Shown here in pieces: positions 1 to 7,635 of a stretch of DNA of 27,082 bases. Every line of letters starts with the position of its first letter. Positions within the stretch are counted from its first letter, which is position 1. This stretch comes from Chloroflexota bacterium (GTDB lineage Bacteria; Chloroflexota; UBA6077): the NCBI GenBank assembly GCA_021806765.1, contig JAJZQR010000042.1, forward strand, positions 1-27,082. Direction: 5' to 3'. The notes under the pieces are model-generated. The model saw nothing but the letters and a program-made list of their open reading frames with translations, had not been told where the DNA came from and made no database searches. The translations under genes were made by a program, and so were the position numbers.

Positions 1-37
1 AATCTTCCCCACACAGCAAACCCTGGGAGTTGGCACC

Positions 38-1270
38 GTGGTAAACGTGTTGGACGTGCTGGTAGAGCGCGGCTTCGTCAAGGACGTCTCCGACGAGCAA
101 GGGCTGCGCGCTGCCCTGGAGAGGCCCATCACCTTCTACATAGGATTCGACCCGACGGCCTCCAGTCTGCACATGGGACACCTGCTTCAGATCATGACCA
201 TGGCCTGGATGCAGCGGTTCGGCCACCGCCCCATCGCCGTGGTGGGCGGCGGCACCGGCATGGTCGGGGACCCAACGGGGAAGACGGTCAGCAGGCCGAT
301 CCTCACCGTCGAGCAGATCGAGGAGAACATGCGGGGTCAGAAGGTCCAGCTCCAGCGCTACCTGGACTTCTCCGAGGGTCGCGCCCTGATGGTGAATAAC
401 GCCGAGTGGCTGACGAAGCTGAACTACATCGAGTTCCTGCGAGACGTCGGCGTGTACTTCAGCGTCAACCAGATGCTGTCCATGGAGACCTACCGGACGA
501 AGCTGGAGTCTGATGCCGGGCTCAGCTTCCTGGAGTTCAACTACGCCCTGCTCCAGGCCTACGACTTCCTCACCCTCTACCGGCAGTACGATTGCATCCT
601 CCAGATGGGGGGCAGCGATCAATGGGCCAACAGCCTCGCCGGAGCGGACCTGATCCGCAGGGTCGAGGGAGGGCAGGCCTACGTGTTGGTAACCCCGCTG
701 CTGACCACAGCTTCGGGCGCCAAGATGGGGAAGACCGAGGCAGGGGCGGTATGGCTGGATCCGGAACTCACCTCGCCCTACCAGTTCTACCAGTTCTGGA
801 TCAACAGCGAGGACCCGGACGTGGAGCGGTGGCTGGCCCTCTACACCTTCCTCCCGATGGAGGAGGTGCGTGAGCTGGGCAAGCTGCAGGGTGCCGACAT
901 CCGGAAGGCCAAGGAGGTGCTGGCCTTCGAGGCCACCAGGATCACCCACGGCGAGGAAGCGGCCAGGGAGGCCCGAGCGGCCTCGCGGGCCCTCTTTGGG
1001 GGCGGCGAAGGCTCCATGGAGGGGGTGCCCACAACCGAGATCTGCGCCAGTGACCTGGCCGAGGGGATACCGGCCTCGCAACTGTTCGCCATGGTGGGGT
1101 TGGCTGCCTCCCGAGGCGAGGCCCGGCGGCTGATCCAGCAGGGCGGGGCCTACGTCAACGGGGACAGGGTAGAGGCCGTGGACCAGCCCATAACCCCCCA
1201 CGACCTGGTGGAGGGCTCCCTCTTCCTGCGGGCGGGCAAGAAGAAGTACCACCGCATCATCGTCAAGTAA
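38..1270 (+). CDS. tyrS: Tyrosyl-tRNA synthetase
   Basis: Charges tRNA-Tyr with tyrosine in the cytoplasm (class I aminoacyl-tRNA synthetase). The 410-residue product has the class I HIGH-type motif as HMGH at residues 45-48. The KMSKS-type loop is KMGKT at 229-233, followed by the EAGAVWLDP stretch typical of bacterial TyrS. An S4 RNA-binding domain occupies about residues 345-408. Length is normal for the family. The start is GTG with a GGGAG site about ten bases upstream; a second in-frame GTG at 47 is less likely. Nothing upstream is visible, so operon membership is unknown. Downstream it faces the DUF2848 gene across a hairpin-rich gap. Assignment is secure. Confidence 0.97.
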   Translation: MVNVLDVLVERGFVKDVSDEQGLRAALERPITFYIGFDPTASSLHMGHLLQIMTMAWMQRFGHRPIAVVGGGTGMVGDPTGKTVSRPILTVEQIEENMRGQKVQLQRYLDFSEGRALMVNNAEWLTKLNYIEFLRDVGVYFSVNQMLSMETYRTKLESDAGLSFLEFNYALLQAYDFLTLYRQYDCILQMGGSDQWANSLAGADLIRRVEGGQAYVLVTPLLTTASGAKMGKTEAGAVWLDPELTSPYQFYQFWINSEDPDVERWLALYTFLPMEEVRELGKLQGADIRKAKEVLAFEATRITHGEEAAREARAASRALFGGGEGSMEGVPTTEICASDLAEGIPASQLFAMVGLAASRGEARRLIQQGGAYVNGDRVEAVDQPITPHDLVEGSLFLRAGKKKYHRIIVK

Positions 1271-1278
1271 CGACGATT

Positions 1279-1413
1279 CCCCTCTCCCTCTACGAGAGGG
1301 TCAGGGTGAGGGCTCAATCGGCAGCGTCGAACCGGCCCTCACCCGCCCTTCGGGCGGCCTCTCCCAAAGGGAGAGGCGATGCAGCGTGGACGGCCTCTCC
1401 CAAAGGGAGAGGC
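1279..1413. repeat. Palindromic repeat cluster between convergent genes
   Basis: The gap between the tyrS stop and the end of the DUF2848 gene is filled with inverted repeats. GGGTGAGGGC near 1305 pairs with GCCCTCACCC near 1335. The same 22-base palindrome, GGCCTCTCCC-AA-GGGAGAGGC in form, occurs at 1356-1377 and again at 1392-1413. The hairpins could end transcription from both sides, but no T-tract follows, so terminator function is only inferred. Elements of this CCTCTCCC/GGGAGAGG type are a common class of dispersed intergenic palindromes. Confidence 0.75.
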
Positions 1414-1414
1414 A

Positions 1415-2110
1415 TCAGGTGATCTTCTGGTGCAGCACCTCGACCTGGTAGCCGTGGCGGATCGTCCGTCCCAGCACAGGGTCATGTAGCTCCATATCGT
1501 AGCTGTCGGCGTAACTGATCCCGCCCAACGAGGGGATGGTTCCCGACATCAGCATCACGTTGTGAGGTTTCGCCCCGAACAGATCCTCCAGCAGCCTCAA
1601 CCAGGTGGAGGGAGGCAACAGATCAGCCAGGGTGGCCTCCTGGTATAGCCGCCGCTCCCCCCGCTCGGTGACCCAGCAGCGCAGCACCAGGTCGTCCCAG
1701 TGGCCGGACACCTCCTGGTACTTCCATACCTCCGGAGCCAGGATATCGGGGTAGCTCTGCTTCGACCACTCGACGCTGCGGCTCTCCAGGTCGCGGTCGG
1801 TCTGGTCGCTCCCCACCGTTACGAATACCTCATCCGGCCCGATCAACAGCACGTACTCCACCTCACCCGAGGTCTTGCCATGCTGCACCTGGATCGAGTC
1901 GACGGTGGTCGCCAGGTAGTTGCCCAGGGCATAGAGGGTAGGCGTCCGGGTGGGCGCCGGCACCCCAATCTCGGCCAACTCCTCCACGTGCTTCCAGACG
2001 GCCGCCTGGTCCCTACCGGCGTATCCGCCGTTGAACAACCGTTCCACCGGGAACTCGATCCTTCGCCCGCTGCCCTGCTCCACCAGTTCCAGCTTCGGAA
2101 TCCAGCCCAT
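1415..2110 (-). CDS. DUF2848 family protein
   Basis: A 231-residue soluble protein that I recognise as DUF2848. The diagnostic stretches are FNGGYAGRDQAAV near residues 26-38, TSGEVEYVLL near 80-89, VTVGSDQTDRDLE near 97-109 and a later SGHWDDLVLR block. The family has no settled function. It is sometimes compared with fumarylacetoacetate hydrolase-like folds, but no catalytic claim is made here. The ATG start is preceded by AAGGAGGG at good spacing. It is transcribed alone, divergently from the glycosidase gene. A good promoter (TTGACG, 17 bases, CATACT) lies at 2186-2214. Confidence 0.85.
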   Translation of the reverse strand: MGWIPKLELVEQGSGRRIEFPVERLFNGGYAGRDQAAVWKHVEELAEIGVPAPTRTPTLYALGNYLATTVDSIQVQHGKTSGEVEYVLLIGPDEVFVTVGSDQTDRDLESRSVEWSKQSYPDILAPEVWKYQEVSGHWDDLVLRCWVTERGERRLYQEATLADLLPPSTWLRLLEDLFGAKPHNVMLMSGTIPSLGGISYADSYDMELHDPVLGRTIRHGYQVEVLHQKIT

Positions 2111-2184
2111 GGTTCCCTCCTTCGAAGCCCGCCGGTCCCAGGCTTGTCTCCACCCCTGGCGGCTACTCGCCCAGGGTCGACGCC

Positions 2185-2214
2185 GAGTATGTACTCAGCC
2201 TCCCCCATCGTCAA
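2185..2214 (-). promoter_or_regulatory. Promoter of the DUF2848 gene with palindrome on the -10
   Basis: On the minus strand the -35 is TTGACG (2209-2214) and the -10 is CATACT (2186-2191), with a 17-base spacer. The palindrome GAGTA-TG-TACTC (2185-2196) covers the -10, which suggests an operator. The leader to the ATG at 2110 would be about 70 bases. Confidence 0.55.
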
Positions 2215-2289
2215 GAAGGAACAGCTCTTGCCATCCCCCGGCTCCGGACGCTGTCCGTCTTCTGAGTCTGGCGATGGTGCTTCAAGGGG

Positions 2290-2308
2290 CTGCAGCAGTC
2301 TGCTGCAG
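2290..2308. promoter_or_regulatory. Inverted repeat upstream of the glycosidase gene
   Basis: CTGCAGCA-GTC-TGCTGCAG is a perfect inverted repeat with 8-base arms. It lies 25 bases before the glycosidase start and just ahead of AAGGAG (2317-2322). A TAGAGT hexamer directly follows it and could be a -10. It may be an operator or a 5' hairpin; neither role is proven by sequence alone. Confidence 0.35.
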
Positions 2309-2333
2309 TAGAGTGTAAGGAGATGCCCGGCAC

Positions 2334-4766
2334 ATGCAGATCCACCGGCCTGCAGCCACCCTACGCCTCCTGCGCCAGCGAGTGACCGCAGCGCTCAAGT
2401 CGTTGATCTCGGTTTCCATGACAGTCCTTGTCATACCCGCTCCGGCGGACTTGTCCCCGACACCCTTCCTGGAAGGCCCCCTGGCCCCATCGACAATCCA
2501 CGTTCGCACTGCCGGTCCCAACCCCGCCTGGGGCGACTACAATCCCGACCTGCGATCCCTGCGGCTGTCCAATGACCGGCTGCGGCTGGCCATCTCATAC
2601 ACCAGCCTGAACACGGCCGGCCTTACCCTGCTCCAGGCCGGCAGGGACAGCCCCTTGATCAAGAACGCCTGCGCCTCCCTCAGTCTGAGGAATGGTGCCT
2701 CAATCGACCTTTCCACGGAGGCGCGGCCCACGGGCAGGGTAACGCTGCAGCCGGTAGAGGAGCCGGCCCTGGGCCCGGGGGTTCAGGCTCGGGCCGAGGT
2801 GTGGATCGGGAAGCTCGAACGCTCGGGACAGATCGAGGTCACTCTCTTCGAGAGAGGTCCCTACTTCACCTATCGTCTGGTGCTGCCCCAGGATCAGTCC
2901 ACCGTCAGCGGCTTCACCTATCTGTCGGGAACCTTCCTCTCGAACGAAGGTACCGGACAGCTGTCCTATCTGGCGGACGCCGACGCGGTGAAAGAAGGCA
3001 CCATTCCCAACTACCCAATCGACATCCCCGTCGGCCAGGGAAAGCCGTTGCTGCTGCGAAACGGCCCCGGCAGCCTGCTGCTTGCCGTGGTGGATCCTTC
3101 CGACGCTCCATCAACCTTTCGAGCCTCGTCCACACCAACGGGCACCGCCTTTCAGTGGCAGCAGAGGTACGCACCGGGGAACTACCCCGACGGCCAGGAT
3201 GTATCTCCCCGTCTACTGGTCCAGTTGGTGGACGACCACGATCTGATCGGCGCTTTCGCGCCCTATCGTTCCCTGATGCAGACCCTCTACCCGCCGGCCC
3301 CGGCCCCCGACTGGTTCCGGCACCAGTGGATCAGCTGGTACCTCTACGGAACGGAGATCGACGAGCAGAAGCTGAGATCCCAGATCGACTACATCGCCGC
3401 CAATCTGAACGACGCCGGCCCGTGGAGCATACTGATCGACGCCGGCTGGTACCTGGCAGAGGGAAGATCGGACGGCGACTGGAAGAACGTGGATCTGGCC
3501 AAGTTCCCGTCGGGCCTCCAACCTCTGGTGGATTACGCCCACTCCAGGGGGATCAAGGTAGTCCTCTACTTCTCCGCCTCCTATCTGGACGATAGGGTCG
3601 CAGCCGGCAACTGGCTGGGGCTCAAGGGGATCATCGACCAGCATCCGGATTGGCTGTTGCCGATCCGGAGCGGCGACCCGTGGCACGCCTACTACTACAA
3701 CTACGCCGATCCAGAGTTCCAGGAATATCTGAAGAGCGTGCTCCACGACTACTTCGTGAAGTACGGCGTCGACGGCATCAAGGTCGACGGAATGGAGGAC
3801 TCCCGCCTGGCCGTGGAACGGGGGATCCAGCGCGGTCTCTACACCGGTGCCACCCAACCGGTTCTCCCCACCACCTCCGTCTATGCCTTCATATACAACG
3901 AGGCCTCGGCCCTCCGGCCGGACGTATACGTCGAGGCGGGGTGGCGGATGCCGGCCTACTCGGCCCCCAACTTCACCGTCGCCCGCCAGTCCGACGACAA
4001 TCCCGATTTCGACAGCAGCTACCCTGCGCCGGGGCTGAGAGACCACGTGGACTACGCCATCGCCCAGTGGTTGTTGCTGGGCCAACGGCCGCACCTGGGC
4101 AACTTCTGGGGAGACCCCAATGGCGACCCCATCGGCCTGCAGTGGCTGGAAGCAGGGCTGGCTCTAAACGCTCCAGTGGTGTTGGGCTTCGACCTGCCCT
4201 CCCTGACCCCCCCGAGCCTCAGCGATTACCGCAGCCGGTTGACCATGCTGCGTCCCTTCGCCGGGCAGATCCGCATCCCCGGCGGGCTGAGATCCGATTC
4301 CTTCTCCACCACCCTGGACGGGACCACCTTCCTGGCGCTCCTCAACCGGGACGACCAGGCGAAAGAGATGAGCGCCGACCTGGCCGACCACGGGCTTCCG
4401 GGAGACGTTCCCCTGGCGGGCTACGACGTCGAGGGGAGCCGCCCCCTGTCCGTTCGAAGGGCGGTCATGGCTCGAGTGGACCCTCACACCTTGCGACTCT
4501 TCGTCCTGCGGTCTCAGCCCGGGGTTCTCTGGACCAACAGCAGTTTCCAGCTGTCCGAATCGCCGGGAAGGCTGACTTTGGACATGGCAGGGCCCTCTGA
4601 ACTCCCCGGCTTCGCGGAGATAGCGACTCCCATGCCAAATACCGTCCGGCTAAACGGGGAGCCCCTGTCCCAGGATCGATGGAGCTACGATGCCCAGGCC
4701 GGCGTCTTGAGGGTCGAGTATCCCTACGGGAGCGATGGCACGGCGCAGATGGAGGTCCAGTACTGA
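2334..4766 (+). CDS. Secreted clan GH-D-like glycoside hydrolase (alpha-galactosidase-like)
   Basis: An 810-residue protein with a basic N-terminus and a hydrophobic stretch (about residues 20-38) that looks like a signal peptide or anchor, so it probably acts outside the membrane. Residues about 65-320 resemble the beta-sandwich that precedes the barrel in GH36/GH27-type enzymes. A TIM barrel follows at about 325-640, and a beta-rich C-terminal domain ends the protein. The barrel carries YGVDGIKVDG, making D485 the likely nucleophile. ARQSDD at 550-555 holds the likely acid/base, D554. These positions fit clan GH-D, but the substrate cannot be read from the sequence. Its stop is 11 bases from that of the convergent MFS gene. 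The ATG is 11 bases from AAGGAG, slightly far, so the start is moderately certain. Confidence 0.75.
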   Translation: MQIHRPAATLRLLRQRVTAALKSLISVSMTVLVIPAPADLSPTPFLEGPLAPSTIHVRTAGPNPAWGDYNPDLRSLRLSNDRLRLAISYTSLNTAGLTLLQAGRDSPLIKNACASLSLRNGASIDLSTEARPTGRVTLQPVEEPALGPGVQARAEVWIGKLERSGQIEVTLFERGPYFTYRLVLPQDQSTVSGFTYLSGTFLSNEGTGQLSYLADADAVKEGTIPNYPIDIPVGQGKPLLLRNGPGSLLLAVVDPSDAPSTFRASSTPTGTAFQWQQRYAPGNYPDGQDVSPRLLVQLVDDHDLIGAFAPYRSLMQTLYPPAPAPDWFRHQWISWYLYGTEIDEQKLRSQIDYIAANLNDAGPWSILIDAGWYLAEGRSDGDWKNVDLAKFPSGLQPLVDYAHSRGIKVVLYFSASYLDDRVAAGNWLGLKGIIDQHPDWLLPIRSGDPWHAYYYNYADPEFQEYLKSVLHDYFVKYGVDGIKVDGMEDSRLAVERGIQRGLYTGATQPVLPTTSVYAFIYNEASALRPDVYVEAGWRMPAYSAPNFTVARQSDDNPDFDSSYPAPGLRDHVDYAIAQWLLLGQRPHLGNFWGDPNGDPIGLQWLEAGLALNAPVVLGFDLPSLTPPSLSDYRSRLTMLRPFAGQIRIPGGLRSDSFSTTLDGTTFLALLNRDDQAKEMSADLADHGLPGDVPLAGYDVEGSRPLSVRRAVMARVDPHTLRLFVLRSQPGVLWTNSSFQLSESPGRLTLDMAGPSELPGFAEIATPMPNTVRLNGEPLSQDRWSYDAQAGVLRVEYPYGSDGTAQMEVQY

Positions 4767-4777
4767 GGAGTGGCCGG

Positions 4778-6025
4778 TTATCCCTCGGAGGCCGAGGGCT
4801 GAGAGCCGGCGATCGACGGCCTGGCAGAAGCCCTGACCATCAACACCGCCACCAGGGCAGCGCCACCGAAGAGGACCGCCGCCAGCCAGAAGGCCCCGGA
4901 CAGCCCGAAGCTGCTGGCCGCGGCCGCCATGCCCGGGGCCACCAGCCAGGCTGCGTTGCGGGGCATGGGGGTCAGGCTCATCACCGCCGCTCGATGCTGG
5001 GCGGGCACGTGGGCAGCCAGGTGGGAGTAGAGCACCACCGCCGTTCCAGACTGGGGGATCGCCCGCAGGATCACCAGCACGGCCAGGACGGCCAGGCTAG
5101 GGGCCAGTCCGATGCCGGCGGCGATCACCGCCAGCGCCGGTGCCGCCACCAGGAAGAGCCGAGCGGCGCCCACCCGATCGGCCAGCCGTCCCATGGCCGG
5201 GGTCCCTATTGCAGTCAGCACGCCATACAGGGCCAGCAGCGTCCCGATAACGGTGGCCGAGTCGACACTCCCCGAGAGCCGATCCATAAGCACCGGCAGG
5301 AAAGGGTCCAGGGCCGCGGTGCCAGCGTAGATCAGGAACCAGCAGAGAAAGTTCCACCGGATGGGCGGAACCCTGGTCACCTGATGAAAGACCAGTCTCA
5401 GCTTCGCCCCCATAGGGGTCTCACGATCGTGAACGGAGGGCTCCCGGAAGCCCAGGGTTATCGTCAAGGCAGCGGCGAGAGTCAAGACCGCGTCCATGGC
5501 GAACATCGCCCTCAGACCGAGAGTATTGATCATCAGACTTCCCAGCAATGGACCTACGCTGATAGCCACGGTGGAGGCCATCTGGATGATCCCTATCGCC
5601 ATCCCGACCTGGCGGTCCGGGGTGGCCACCGACTGAGTAGCCATCACCACCGCAGTGTTGCCGTAGGAGAAGCCCAGCAGCAGACGCACCCAGAGCAACT
5701 GCCCCACGTCACCGCAAAGGGCCATCAGGCCGTAGGCGACGGCCTCCACGAACTGGGCGCGGATGATGACCGCTTTCCTGCTGTAGCGGTCGGCCAGCAC
5801 CCCCCAGAAGGGGGAGATAGGTAGGGCGATGGCCAGGGAGGAGGACGCCAGGATCCCGGTCCACCTGGGGATCTCGGTGGCAGGGACGTGAAGCTCGTTC
5901 TTCAGATAGAGGGGCGTGAATGCCTGCAGATGGCCCCAGGCGCTCAACTCCAGGAAGGTGCTCACGGAGAAGAGCACCATCAGGAATCGCCAATCCTGGG
6001 GGTGAGGCTCAGTCCGGGCGGCCAA
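4778..6025 (-). CDS. MFS transporter
   Basis: A major facilitator superfamily permease of about 415 residues with roughly 12 hydrophobic segments. A motif-A-like GVLADRYSRKAVI loop follows the second segment, and a related GRLADRVGAARL loop appears in the second half, as expected for two six-helix bundles. The substrate is unknown; drug or metabolite efflux is the generic expectation. The open frame extends upstream to 6310, but that extension is Arg/Cys-rich, lacks a ribosome site and looks non-coding. The chosen start is TTG at 6025, which has GGAG six bases upstream; an internal ATG at 5980 is an alternative. It is convergent with the glycosidase gene and has no partner gene. Confidence 0.8.
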   Translation of the reverse strand: MAARTEPHPQDWRFLMVLFSVSTFLELSAWGHLQAFTPLYLKNELHVPATEIPRWTGILASSSLAIALPISPFWGVLADRYSRKAVIIRAQFVEAVAYGLMALCGDVGQLLWVRLLLGFSYGNTAVVMATQSVATPDRQVGMAIGIIQMASTVAISVGPLLGSLMINTLGLRAMFAMDAVLTLAAALTITLGFREPSVHDRETPMGAKLRLVFHQVTRVPPIRWNFLCWFLIYAGTAALDPFLPVLMDRLSGSVDSATVIGTLLALYGVLTAIGTPAMGRLADRVGAARLFLVAAPALAVIAAGIGLAPSLAVLAVLVILRAIPQSGTAVVLYSHLAAHVPAQHRAAVMSLTPMPRNAAWLVAPGMAAAASSFGLSGAFWLAAVLFGGAALVAVLMVRASARPSIAGSQPSASEG

Positions 6026-6425
6026 TGCTGACTCCGCGAGACGGGATGGCTGGACCACGCAGCGCCGGGCACAGGGCCCGACGGTCCCTGGTAGTGTTCG
6101 CGACGTCGGGGACGAGCCTCGGCGCTGCCAGAAAACGGCCTGGCAGGGGTGAAGCGCATTCTCCCACCTGGCTGATCTTCCTGCAAGCCCGCCCCGTCTC
6201 CTGCTCGCGGTCCTTAAGCAAGAAAGTTGTAATAGTCGGACAAGGTCGGGATCGCCCCTCAACCTCTCATCCTTAGCACAGATCTTACATCGGTTTAGCA
6301 CCCCGTTCATACTTATGGTAGAGTATTACCTACGTGCTCTTTTGCACATGCCTGCTCCTCATACTTCATCCAGCTTAGACGCTGTCTAACAGGCATAACA
6401 TCTTCATAGGAAGGGTTTTACCATC
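6026..6425. other. 400-base divergent intergenic region
   Basis: This region separates the MFS gene (minus) from the C39 peptidase gene (plus). The part nearest the MFS gene has no recognisable feature. The right half is AT-richer and holds two inverted repeats: GGTA-n6-TACC at 6317-6330 and TTAGAC-GCT-GTCTAA at 6375-6389. These may be regulatory sites for the peptidase gene. No convincing -35/-10 pair was found. AGGAAGGG, about ten bases before 6426, is the ribosome site of the next gene. Confidence 0.5.
6375..6389. promoter_or_regulatory. Inverted repeat upstream of the C39 peptidase gene
   Basis: TTAGAC-GCT-GTCTAA has perfect 6-base arms and lies 36 bases before the GTG start. It could be an operator, but no regulator is encoded next to it. 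Confidence 0.35.
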
Positions 6426-7421
6426 GTGAAGCCGCTCTTACGCGGGCTGTTCGCGCTCGCTGCCTTTGTGCTCGCCGTCGGTGCATCTACCGCCTGGGCG
6501 GCACCGGCCGATATCACACTGCCCGTGCCCTTCAGGAGTCAGTTCGACGGCTCCGTCTGGGCCGAGTCCGACTGCGGGCCTACCGCCATTTCCATGGTGC
6601 TGCAGGCATTCGGCCAGAACGTCCCCACCGTCACCCTGCGCGCCAGCGCCAATCAACTGCTGGGCATCTCCGATCCCAACACGGGCACCAGGGTTCAAGA
6701 TCTGGCCAAGGTGGTGCAGGAGCATGGTCTCTCCGTGACCGGCCCCTACACGACGGGAGGGCAGTTCCGGCAGTGGACGGCGGACGACGTCAAGACGGAA
6801 CTGGAGGCAGGACGCCCCGTGGTGGCACAGATGTACTACCCCCTGCTGCCCAACCACAGCAACCGGCCGGTGTACGTCGACCATTACATCGTCATAGTGG
6901 GGTTCTCGGGGGATAACTTCATCTTCAACGACCCCGCCGACTACTGGGGACCGGGCTACCATCAGACCATGACTACCAGCCAGATGATGCGCGCCTGGGG
7001 AGCCAGCAATGTGCCCTACGGTGGCTTCTCGGTGGGGCCGGGCAGCAGCGGCATCAGCCTGCTCCCTCCGCCTCCGCCCGCCGCCCCGGCGACCGCGGCA
7101 GCCCTTGAGGCCCAGCCCAGCCAGGACGCCGTCCCGCAAGCGGCCGGCGCCGCCGCGGCCGCACAGTCGAACCGGGCCGGCGGCCAGCAGCCCTCGGCTC
7201 AGCCGAACACGGATAGCGCGAAGGCCGCAGCAACCGCAGCGCCAGCGGTCGGATCGAACGGGGGCGATGCGCTGATGCCAGCGCACGCGTCTTCCGCGCC
7301 ATCGACCTCTCAGGGTCAGGCCAACAGCGGGGGCGCAGCCACCCCGGCCGCGGGACCGCTTCCGAGCCTGAGCGGCCTAATGGACCAGTTGAAGTCCAGC
7401 ATCACCGCCGCCACCAGGTAG
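6426..7421 (+). CDS. Secreted C39-like cysteine peptidase with disordered tail
   Basis: A 331-residue protein. Residues 1-25 form a clear signal peptide ending AWA, so the enzyme is exported. The domain at about 30-205 matches the papain-fold peptidase C39-like family: Cys50 in SDCGPTAISM, His153 in VDHYIVIVG and Asp169 in FNDP form the expected catalytic set. Members cleave peptides or amide bonds; the target here is unknown. From about residue 210 the chain becomes Ala/Pro/Gln/Ser-rich low-complexity sequence, about 120 residues long, probably a flexible linker or wall-spanning tail. No LPXTG-type sorting signal is seen. The GTG start is supported by AGGAAGGG. A long hairpin follows the stop. 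Confidence 0.82.
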   Translation: MKPLLRGLFALAAFVLAVGASTAWAAPADITLPVPFRSQFDGSVWAESDCGPTAISMVLQAFGQNVPTVTLRASANQLLGISDPNTGTRVQDLAKVVQEHGLSVTGPYTTGGQFRQWTADDVKTELEAGRPVVAQMYYPLLPNHSNRPVYVDHYIVIVGFSGDNFIFNDPADYWGPGYHQTMTTSQMMRAWGASNVPYGGFSVGPGSSGISLLPPPPPAAPATAAALEAQPSQDAVPQAAGAAAAAQSNRAGGQQPSAQPNTDSAKAAATAAPAVGSNGGDALMPAHASSAPSTSQGQANSGGAATPAAGPLPSLSGLMDQLKSSITAATR

Positions 7422-7445
7422 ACGGTCTGCTTTCCGTACGAGGCA

Positions 7446-7481
7446 ATGGCCTCCCCAACCCTTCACTGTTGGGGAGGCCAT
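7446..7481 (+). terminator. Hairpin after the C39 peptidase gene
   Basis: Perfect 14-base arms (ATGGCCTCCCCAAC and its complement) enclose an 8-base loop, 24 bases after the stop. There is no T-run after the stem, so it may be a Rho-assisted terminator or an RNA-stabilising hairpin. Confidence 0.6.
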
Positions 7482-7526
7482 CTCGTGCCCGCGACCCCGA
7501 ACGCCGGCATAAGGTTCCCCTCCTTT

Positions 7527-7540
7527 GTGACTTAAGTCAC
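7527..7540. promoter_or_regulatory. CRP/FNR-like palindrome
   Basis: GTGACTTAAGTCAC is a perfect 14-base palindrome about 95 bases before the hemerythrin/PAS start. Its TGAC-n4-GTCA core resembles sites bound by the CRP/FNR superfamily, which often senses oxygen, NO or redox state. That would fit control of a hemerythrin gene. No such regulator is encoded in the window. Confidence 0.55.
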
Positions 7541-7635
7541 GGTACTCCTCACCGATCGATGGCATGCTATTCACGTCAGTTGAGAGACAGCGACGTCAAA
7601 CCGAGCCGGAGCGTCGTCCGGCCGAGGAGGTTACC

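Noticed and set aside
4679..5824. Plus-strand open frame of about 380 codons opposite the MFS gene
   Set aside because: Low-complexity Gly/Arg/His/Gln content, overlap with the end of the glycosidase gene and antisense position to a clear MFS gene mark it as a shadow.
6026..6310. N-terminal extension of the MFS protein
   Set aside because: The extra 95 codons are Arg/Cys-rich with no ribosome site or membrane segment; TTG at 6025 with GGAG explains the gene better.
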